Positions 56,221 through 64,000 of a stretch of DNA of 64,000 nucleotides are shown here, piece after piece. A program made the position numbers and the translations under genes. The notes under the pieces are model-generated. The model was given only the letters and a program-made list of their open reading frames with translations, was not told where the DNA came from and searched no databases. Position 1 is the first letter of the stretch. Every line of letters starts with the position of its first letter. The stretch is from contig JAKZHN010000020.1 in NCBI GenBank assembly GCA_037179335.1, positions 186,001 through 250,000 of the forward strand, in the 5' to 3' direction. The stretch comes from Cyclaneusma minus (Eukaryota; Ascomycota; Leotiomycetes; Marthamycetales; Marthamycetaceae).

Positions 56221-56590
56221 ATGAACAAGGATGACCATGAGAAGAAGCTCAAAGAGCACAAGTCAAAGCTCAATGCCCGTCGAGAACCTGTCCCAGCTCT
56301 AGATAGACTCCAAGGAGCTTGATCGCAAATTGACCGACACCATTGCGCGCATCGACGGCTAAGCTGCACGACTCACCAGCCTCGCTACCCGGACCAATGA
56401 GCGCATCAATGCCCTCAAATTGCATTATTTACAGTTTCAGATCGACAACCCGAATCAACAGCTTGTTGGTCTGGGCGGACAGGTCACTGCCAAAACCAGT
56501 GCTATCCAAGGTGTTCGCCAGCTGTCAACAATTTTTCCCCTTTCTCCTGACACAGAGGTCCCGTGGTCAACCGCAGCAGTTCCCTTGACT
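56221..56590 (+). pseudogene. Coiled-coil coding relic with RIP-like stops
   Basis: Begins MNKDDHEKKLKEHKSKLNAR and, after a one-base shift near 56283, continues as ENLSQL-stop-IDSKELDRKLTDTIARIDG-stop-AARLTSLATRTNERINALKL. Heptad spacing indicates a coiled coil. Both stops, TAG and TAA, stand where CAG and CAA (Gln) would fit the pattern, the CpA-to-TpA change typical of RIP. Family unknown. Confidence 0.55.
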
Positions 56591-57149
56591 CTACAGTGAC
56601 AGACCAAACTGCGAAGCGGGCCGCCGCTGTGCGCTTCTATTCTTCAGTTTGTTCCGAGTGCTACAAGTGCGACGAATTTACGTTCTTGCCATGGAGTCTG
56701 TAAAGAACGACAAGTCCTCGGACCAGAGGCACCCTGCTCCCATCGTAAGACAGAACGGGGCACAGACGGCGACTGCGACCGTTTGCTGTGTGGGCGTTGT
56801 CGCGCTACAGTGGAGGCTTAGGAGGAGGGTGGCTACGCGAAAGAGACGAGCTGGGTTGTCGCTCTCCCGGTGTGTCGTGACCAATCCATGGCCTCTGTTC
56901 TCCGGGTCTTCTGTCCCCGAGCTTTACCACCAAGCCCTGCCAACCTTTGACCAACAGAACACCTACAAGCTGACGTCTGAGCATGATTTCGGTTTCCGGG
57001 ACATGACCAACAATGCTATCTCGAAGATCCGGCGTCTGGAAATCGTGTTATCGGAAGGGATAGTTGCTTCTATGAAGGTTATTGTTGCTATTCCTGCTGG
57101 CACTGTTCTCGCCTGGGCCGCTCCTGTTGATGCCATTCCCATTAGTTGA

Positions 57150-57896
57150 GTTCCTTCATTGTTCACGATCTCCTGGATCCTAGGAGCGTAGTCCAATAGC
57201 AGCATGTAGCGGCATGGGGTTCCCCGGCATCGGACCTTGCATGCCATCATAGTATCGGTTCATTATTGCCAGCTACTGAGCTTGGGCTTGCGCTAGGGTC
57301 TGCCGGATTTGAGCGTCGTATGCCTGGTTTTGGTTTGCCAGTGCACCGCGACCCTGATAGAGTCCGTTTGCAAACTGCTATTGGACTTGAGGGAATTGCG
57401 GACCCCAGGTCGATTACTGCTGGACCTAAGCTGGTTGCTGATCCCAGGTCGATTGCTGAGATTCAGTCTGCTGCATGGGATGGTCAGACGCAGCCGCAGC
57501 CTCACCGAAGTAGTGCGGGTGATGCGGGCAGTAGTGGGAGCCCGGCTGTAGGGGGCCCATAGGCTGCAAGCAGATAAGGCACAGCGGAGTGTTGCAGAAT
57601 TCATGAACTGTGAACTGTGAACTGTGAGAGGTGTTAGGATCCGGTGAGTTTGTTTGGGAGCCGTAGACTTGTGCGGGTGCGGTAGCCACCCTTGGCACCG
57701 GTAGCTGTGCCTGCGTGCGGTATGTAGTTGTCCATGGCATCAGTAGCTTCACCTGGGTTCGGCAACATTGCGTAGCACCAGGGAGGAAGTGTCGGGACCA
57801 TGGGACAAGGATTAGATTATAATCGGATTGTCGATATTTGCTAAAATGCACCAAACTATCAGCGCTGGTAAGCGTCCGTGACACCAGGGACAACAA
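57150..57896 (-). pseudogene. Gln-rich gene relic with serial TAG/TAA stops
   Basis: On the minus strand an open frame from 57896 to 57426 includes a Cys/His cluster (CNTPLCLICLQPMG...HYCPHHPHYF), then Gln-rich sequence (MQQTESQQSTWDQQPA). The same frame goes on past five stops, TAG, TAA, TAG, TAG and TAG, within about 110 codons, with the reading between them clearly protein-like (QFANGLYQGRGALANQNQAY and so on). All five stops can derive from CAG or CAA. This is the clearest RIP-type relic of the window. The original function is unknown. Confidence 0.6.
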
Positions 57897-59944
57897 CCAG
57901 TTACCAGTTTGGATGCGGAGGCGCGGCAGCAGGTATGTGGAAACAAGTCTAGGTTTGACTGACCGGCGGTGCTTAAGTAAATAGCTGTAGATCTTTGTAG
58001 ATCTTCCCTACTCCTCGCTTAATACGACAGGAGCAGTTTGGAACAGCTAGAGTGAATGAGATTGTTTGCTGACAAGGTGAGGCAAGCTCCATCCAAAAAG
58101 CAAGAAAAGCAGCTATCCTAGAGCGGACGAGAAAGGATTATAGCACTAAAGCGCTAATGAAAACCAATTTCAATTCTATAGAGACTCCAGAGTTCGACAA
58201 GCAGGAATAGAGCGTTGCCCAAAAAGCATAGACATAGTGGTGGATAGGTACCATTTGCTGGCCAAAGCCATCGTACAAAGTCTGAGAGAAAAAAGAAAAA
58301 AGGACCTGGAAAAGCGAAAATATAAATATTTTATAGACCGCAACTGCCTGAGGCTCCGACGCTAGCAGCTAGCTTCCAGCGCTAGCAATTAAACGAGGAC
58401 GTTTTTCCATGCCTTTTATGCTTCAATTTCACTATCTAGCTATATAAGTCTAAACAATACCCTATCCTTTAACTCCCAGCTGCGTTTTTAAGCTCTCTAA
58501 TTTTAAAATTGCATTTTGGTTTTTATTTTAAATACTAGTATAGTATTTTAAATACAATTTATTTATTATAAAAAAGCATTTTAATAATGCTTTTAAATAT
58601 TTTTAATGCATAATTAAAGCAAAAAAAACTTTTAAAAAATAATTAATAATTAATATAAAGCAAAAAGCCGCCAGCTATAAAATAATTTTTTATTTATATT
58701 TAGTTTTATTTTTTATTATTTATAATAGCAAATGATCTGTTTTATTTTTGCCGTCCCATTTCGCCTCGCTAGCGGAGCTTTTTCGAAAACTACTTTTATA
58801 TCTCCATAGATCATCATATGCAACAAGAGAGAGAATACCCATTTCCAACGCCTATTCCGTAATGCCAGGCACAGCCAACGGTCTTGAAGCTTGCCAGCCA
58901 GCCAGCCAGGAGAGAGCTCCGCTCTTCAGCTTTTCAGGGCATTCGGAGCTTCGCTGGCTCTCCTTGAGGCTAAGGCTGGCGGGCTTCAAGGCTGGTCGGC
59001 CATAACGCTATGTAACGATCTATGCTATGTACAAGGGAGGTGGGCGGGAGAATCAAGAATAGCTGACGGTCGGCCTGCAAAGAGTGTTGCTGGAGAGAGA
59101 AGATGGCAGTTCTCCAGAAACTCTATTTGTGCGGCTCTTGGCTAGTTGGCTAGCCGAGAGCTCCGTGCGTTACGCACGTGACCGACCGCCAGCTGATCTC
59201 CTGACATAAAACCAACCATAAGTATCTCGGGCGACCAACCCTCTCGCTCTCCTTCTTCCCTCGTCCATCCGAAAGCTGCGTGTTCTGATAGTAGTTGTAG
59301 GCTGGAATCTCTGGAAGGCTATCCTCTGGAAATGCTGCTACACTCCATCAGACCATATGTCATGGACGCTGAATGCGCTGCAGATACTAGCCGCCGACGC
59401 TCCCAGGTCACTGGGACTGCTGGTGTCGCTGCTGCTCACAGAAGCAGAGTCGTTTCTCAAACACCAGTCACTGGTGTTTCTATGGTGGCTCTGCTTCCGT
59501 GGGCAGTAATAATGCTCTCCCTGCTTACGTGTGGTGGTGGTGGTGGATGGGGAGCTTAGAGCGCGCTCTTCGACTCTGTGGTCTTCGGGGTTGCCCTGGC
59601 TGCGGAGTCCGGCTTTGTGAGCAGCAGTGACTTCTTTGTGGAGACGATTGGTGAAGTTGTCAGGGTCATTATTGCCAGTGGTATTCTCCTTGAAACTGAT
59701 TGACTTGGCTTGGTATTGATTGTCCTTGTCCCTGCTGTTGCCGCTGTTACCGTTCTATTTGTTGCCGCGGCCCGCGGTCTTTCTCGTGAGCGGCAACGAG
59801 CATGTCGATCTCAGCTGGGATGAGGTGGCGGATGGAATCAAATATGCAAACTGCGTCATCGTCCTGAACCTGGTCAGCTGCCAAGGAGAACGTCGCGGGT
59901 TTGCTCGTCGGCGCCCTCCTCATGAGCCTGCTCGGATGTTACGC
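57897..59944. other. Gene-free region with an AT-rich island
   Basis: No credible gene. Contains the AT island at 58430-58745; the frames at 58748-59559 and 59720-59962 are GC-richer but without motifs. CAG/CTAG-rich sequence near 58370-58395 resembles the 20-nt repeat at 61230. Confidence 0.55.
58430..58745. other. AT-rich island
   Basis: About 315 bases made almost wholly of A and T (TTTTAAAATT, ATTTATTATAAAAAAGC, AATTAATAATTAATAT), with sharp borders to GC-normal sequence. TA steps are abundant and CA/TG steps rare, as expected after RIP of a repeated element. Confidence 0.75.
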
Positions 59945-60045
59945 GCTGAGGTCGGGAATTGAACCCACGTCACCTCCCTCTCTAGCTGACTTGGTTTTGC
60001 TAAAGTGCCGTCCTGACAAAGGCAGTGCCCTTTCCACTGAGCAAA
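59945..60045 (-). repeat. tRNA-derived-looking segment with Pol III A and B boxes
   Basis: On the minus strand an A-box-like TTTGCTCAGTGGAAAGG (near 60045) and a B-box GGGTTCAATTCCCGACC (near 59955) are about 85 bases apart. A D-arm GCTC/GGGC and T-loop TTCAATT can be drawn, but the acceptor stem does not pair and the anticodon arm is imperfect. Likely a tRNA relic or a SINE head, not a working tRNA. Confidence 0.5.
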
Positions 60046-62498
60046 GTTCTCATACTGGCGCAGCGCTTGCTGAAGGACCTTGAGATGCTGGCATGGACCG
60101 TGGAGAGACGCCTTCACTCGGGGCGGACTCCTGCTGAAGGGTAGCTCACACCTCTTGAACAACAATGGTCAAAGACGTGTCTGGCCTGGTATGTCGAGGG
60201 GCTGTTCTGTGGAGAGAAAGGTAAGAGGGCAAAAAAGATTGTTTTGTAGACAATTCAAATGCCGCTAGCGTCGTCGGCTAGGGGAAGCGATTCGGTAGAG
60301 CTCGGGGAGTGTGACTGTGCCTGCTGCTGGGGTCGCGGCTGGTGTTCAATGATCATAGATGCTGCCGATACCTTGACGAAGGATAAGCGCGAGGTCTTGG
60401 ACGTAAATATGGCTGAGCAGTTGGTGGTAGAGGCCGTTGAAGTCTTCGGGGACGGCTGGTACCGCTTTCCGCGGGGTTCCGGTGGAGCATATGGGTCTTT
60501 GTAATCGAAATCATTGAAAATAGTTTGGTCTGTTGACCTCGGAAACGCAAGCTGGAGATTTGTGCTTGATCTCGGAGGCGGGCATCAGGCAAGCGGCCTT
60601 GATCTCGCCAACGGGCTTGATCTTGGAGACTTCGGCCCCATCCACTACCAAAGTCCCAACCCCATCCGTCGTTAAGGTGTCCGCAGCATCTGAGACCTTT
60701 AGGAGTTGAGACCTCGGCGTCGCGGTTGGGCCTGCTGCTGAGGCGAACGGACGGGTCTGGTACCAAGTATGACGGATTATTCGGGTCTCTTTGCTGTAGT
60801 CTGTGTACGCAAGTTAGCAAGTGCAGACGTTGGGATTCCAGGCAGAAGATTGGGAACAAGCTATGGGAACTGCTGGATGGGTGTCCACTCGTCTTTTGAT
60901 CATTTCAAGGGGTTGAACAAGTTGCGCATACTGGCGCTGCGCTTGCTAAAGGACCTTGAGATTGCTTCCAGGGTCCAGGGATTCCGTAGAGACGGCTTCG
61001 CTCGGTGGCGGACTCCTGCTGGGCCTACTGTTGGGTTGCGGCTCGGCCTGCTGCTGACTCTAAGGCGAATGGGCAGGGTGAAAGTAGGAGCAGGCGTTCT
61101 CCATATCATGGGGCTCAGGAAGGGGTCACGTGGGACCGACAAGCAAGAGTAAGGATAATAACAATGGAACTGAAGAGTTAGGAGAGGTCAAGGGTCTGGG
61201 ACCCTTTTAAGCAGATGCGCGATCTCGCAAGGCGCTAGCTATTTAAGCGAGGCGCTAGCTCGTTAAGCGAGACGCTAGCTCCATTTAAGAGCTCCCAATA
61301 TTTGCTACCGACTTGTGACTTGAAGCCAAAGCCCAAGACTCTCCGGAAAAAGCTTCCCCGACTTGAACATCTGAGGTCCTGGTCAATTTCGTGTTCGGCG
61401 GGACGCAGCAATACCAGCATGGAGGTACTAGCAAAGGGAGCTATGCTATGGGGTATTATGTGGTACTGGAAGCCGGCCTACAAGGCCCGTAACACTCCAG
61501 ATTATGGACATATAGGCGCTCAACATACAACAGTTCGAACTTCTGCGAGGGAATGGAGATGGGTGCACAGCGCTCGGGCTGGAGAAATCAATCTGGGAGG
61601 AAAGATGGGGGCCCATTGTGGTTGATTTGTGGCGATTTCCTGCTCAGATGGGCTCAAGACTTCTTGTCGAGAGGCCGGCAGACGGTACAAGTGCCACTGA
61701 GTGCTGGTCTTCTGCTGTTTGCGGTGGTGCTCGAAATCCTCTTGCTCGGCATAACACGCTTCGGGCGAGGGACTCATGGGGAACCAACCAAGTAGCCAGT
61801 CGCAGCCAAGCGAATCTAGTACCTCTAGATCCTTTGGTAGCTGGTGCAGGAATCTGCATCCGGAGATGCCCTTGAGCTGCGACAGCAGCATTACAACCGG
61901 GGGAGGCGAAAGAAGCACCATGTCCTTGAGCAGCACCCAGCGGGAGCGCCACCGGACAACGGCGCATCTGTCGATCAAGTTAGCATAGCCGAGCGTCGAG
62001 ACTTCTTTTAGCGTCTTGCTATCATTTATGGGCTCAGTCTTGTGAACTTGTTCACGCACGGCAGCAAAACGAGTGTGCAACAACCTCAGCTTTGCCCCGT
62101 CTGCTCGCAGACGGTGAACCCCCGCTCCCACCCAGATGTGATATCACCTGAGCTTTGGCTGCGCTAGCCAGTTTCGTGCGCAGTTTAACGTCGAAGCTTC
62201 GGCTGCGCCTGTCCATCCAACAGCTTTTGCATCTACTGCTGTTTCTGTGCCCATTGCTCCCACCGTCGCAGCGATTACCTCCGCCGAAATACCCAAGAAC
62301 AAGCAGAATCAAGTCCCCATCGCGCCCAGCGCCGTCCAGCAAGCTACCTACTGCCACCGTCGCCACCGTCGCCGCCGTAGCCACCTCCATCTCCTCATCT
62401 AGCATGGAGAGAAACCGCCCCGAGAGCAACGATAATGGCAGCAACAACAATCATGAGAAGGACCAGACCAATGTGCCAGCCGGAAAACAAGCGGTCAG
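60046..62498. other. Gene-poor region with diverged direct duplications
   Basis: A roughly 90-base segment at 60051-60140 (CATACTGGCGCAGCGCTTGCT...) recurs, diverged, at 60927-61017. A 203-codon minus frame at 61520-62131 reads partly like protein (KTLKEVSTLGYANLIDRCAVVRW; LDSLGCDWLLGWFPMSPSPE) but matches nothing I know and could be a gene fragment. The 62155-62514 frame is Ser/Thr-rich and low in complexity. Confidence 0.45.
61230..61289 (+). repeat. Three 20-nt tandem units
   Basis: AGGCGCTAGCTATTTAAGCG, AGGCGCTAGCTCGTTAAGCG and AGACGCTAGCTCCATTTAAG stand head to tail, each centred on the palindrome GCTAGC. Confidence 0.85.
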
Positions 62499-63870
62499 GA
62501 GGCTGGTCATGTAGCTAGCCACGGGGCTGAAGCGAAGGAGGCATGGAAGAACTGTTCGCCTCAGCTTAGTGTATCGCCGCTAGGGACAGGGGCCACCATG
62601 CTGGAGCTTAAAAGAGCTTCGCGCTCTCCGATCCTCCCTTTCCTTCTTTTCCTCCGAGCAGACCGGCTTGAGTGAAAAGCAAATCGTGACATGGTTCGCC
62701 AAAGCACGTCGTGATAAGAGATGGAACTCTCTTCCTGAACTGGCTTCCAACCGACCTCGAAATGTCCGAGATTGATTCCTTGGCTTGTCAGGTCCCTAAC
62801 ACGACTTCAACCCCGGAGTTCTCTGGAGATGATGAGGCTTGTTACAGGATCAAACTCTTTCTCCGAACTGGCTTCCGACCGATCCCGGAGAAGTGGGAAG
62901 CTGGAGAAATGGGCGGTCGTTCCTCTGTATGAACAAACCACCATCATGGGGACCTACTTCGTGGAGCATAGCTCCCAGCCTTCGCAAGCATCTTGTTCCT
63001 CGCCAGACCTGGTCGCAATCCACGGACACCCCATCGTCAACCCGCCCCGGCGCTTCAAAAACCTCAACTCACGGCTGCCCAAGAGGCGACAAATTATTTC
63101 TGTCAGCCCCTGCACACTTCTCGAATCACCTTGAGATTGTCAAGCCTATGTGGCTCGCCAGTGCCGATTGGGTAAGACCATTCAAGCTGTTAGTAGTTGC
63201 GGCTTCGTTCAGTTCGCCCATTGTCAAAGCGAAGCATGGGGACCAGGTAGCGCTGACCAAAGTCGCAATCCATCCCCAGTGCACAAACTTGAAGTTTCCA
63301 TTGGCGGATTGATGCGGTCTCCCGCAATGGGTACCTCCACCAGTTCCCCGAAGCCTTTCGAGTTCGGTATTATGTCTCCTGACAATACTGGCACCGTCGG
63401 CTCGACTGTCGACACGAAGCCAAAACCCCCAAATACTGAAAATTAATCCACACCCGCTGCGAGCTCTATAACATTAACAGCCCTGATCCGTTCATGAGGC
63501 TGGTTATGAGGCTGATCATGAGGCTGAAGCGAATGAGGCATGAAAGAACTAGTCGCCTAAAGCTTAGAGTCTCGCCGCTAAGGACAGGAGGCACCATGCT
63601 GGGGCTTAAAAGAGCTTTGCACGATCCTCCCTTTCCTTTTTTCTCTCCTCGGTCACCCAGGAGTCTCTTGACCGTGAAGACGAGCAGATTGCCAAAGAGT
63701 GTTACGACACTATCGTGAGCCTAGAGGCAAGTAGGGACCAGATCTCTGCCTTCGCAGGCATCTTGACCCGTGGGTACGCGACCTAACCTGGCTACAATCC
63801 ATGGACACCCCATCGTCAACCTGTCCTGACACTTCAAAACGTCAACCCACAGCTGCTCAGCAACTGACAG
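62499..63870 (+). repeat. Diverged tandem duplication of about 1 kb
   Basis: Segment 62499-62667 (GAGGCTGGTCATG...GGACAGGGGCCACCATGCTGG...) recurs at 63496-63661, and 62981-63100 (TTCGCAAGCATCTTG...GGACACCCCATCGTCAACC) recurs at 63751-63870 in the same order. The copies differ by many substitutions and by indels (the spacing shrinks in copy 2). Confidence 0.8.
62653..62775 (+). pseudogene. Homeodomain fragment (recognition helix)
   Basis: An in-frame stretch reads SEQTGLSEKQIVTWFAKARR then DKRW, the third-helix signature of a KN/TALE-like homeodomain (Q-I-x-x-W-F-x-x-A-R-R). The first two helices are not found upstream in any frame and a stop follows after 40 codons, so this is a remnant, perhaps of a homeobox gene copied into this repeat block. 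Confidence 0.55.
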
Positions 63871-64000
63871 AGAACTGCTCCTTGGTCTGTCCCAATGAAA
63901 TCGAAGGTGAGCAGCTGATCAGACTTGTACGTGCTTGTGTGGGTTTGTCGATCTCATCGGCTTATTGTCCACTATTTGGATGGGAAGTTGCGTACCACGA
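63871..64000. other. Window end, nothing recognised
   Basis: No feature could be supported in the last 130 bases. Confidence 0.5.

Overview
This window is nuclear DNA of a filamentous ascomycete (Pezizomycotina). The evidence is the gene set (RFC, VPS18, STE11, SEC12, CLA4, SAC3, a G1 glutamic peptidase, AIM32 and MTQ1 homologues), the many short introns of about 50-105 nt with GTAAGT/GTATGT-type donors and CTAAC-like branch points, an intron-bearing nuclear tRNA-Ala, and AT-rich sequence with stop codons of the kind left by repeat-induced point mutation (RIP). A placement such as Leotiomycetes is possible but cannot be shown from the sequence.

Left part, 1-39.1 kb: an ordinary housekeeping chromosome arm with genes on both strands. 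In order: the 3' part of a replication factor C small subunit (+); VPS18/PEP3 (-), vacuolar tethering; the MAPKKK STE11 (+); the COPII exchange factor SEC12 (-); the PAK kinase CLA4 (-), which can feed the same MAPK cascade as STE11; an uncharacterised fungal protein (+); an APH-family phosphotransferase (-); the mRNA-export factor SAC3 (-); a UBA-UIM protein with a degenerate ubiquitin-protease fold (+); a secreted G1 peptidase (+); a small one-pass membrane protein (+); and a short-chain dehydrogenase (-). Intron boundaries were worked out by reading the sequence; several extend the open frames, giving the last exon of VPS18, the 20-nt first exon of CLA4 and the 36-nt last exon of the SDR.

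Middle part, 39.5-52.7 kb: a transition zone. It holds tRNA-Ala(TGC), a TPR gene broken by one base, a GNAT acetyltransferase, a 700-bp array of highly diverged 19-nt repeats, a gene that joins a signal peptide and tandem acidic repeats to a His-Me finger (homing-endonuclease type) zinc loop, a triplicated promoter-like block upstream of that gene, a CCHC zinc-knuckle/J-like protein, and the divergent mitochondrial pair AIM32 and MTQ1.

Right part, 52.7-64 kb: no convincing intact gene. It contains degenerate minisatellites, elements with inverted-repeat arms, coding relics whose stops are almost all at former CAG/CAA codons, an AT-rich island, a tRNA-derived-looking segment, a homeodomain fragment and diverged direct duplications. 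It looks like a decayed repeat compartment.

The strongest candidates for something undescribed are the dispersed family of 19-nt-period degenerate arrays at four loci (5.98-6.21, 13.10-13.18, 41.01-41.09 and 42.30-43.00 kb) and the secreted His-Me nuclease-like gene with its repeat-built promoter.
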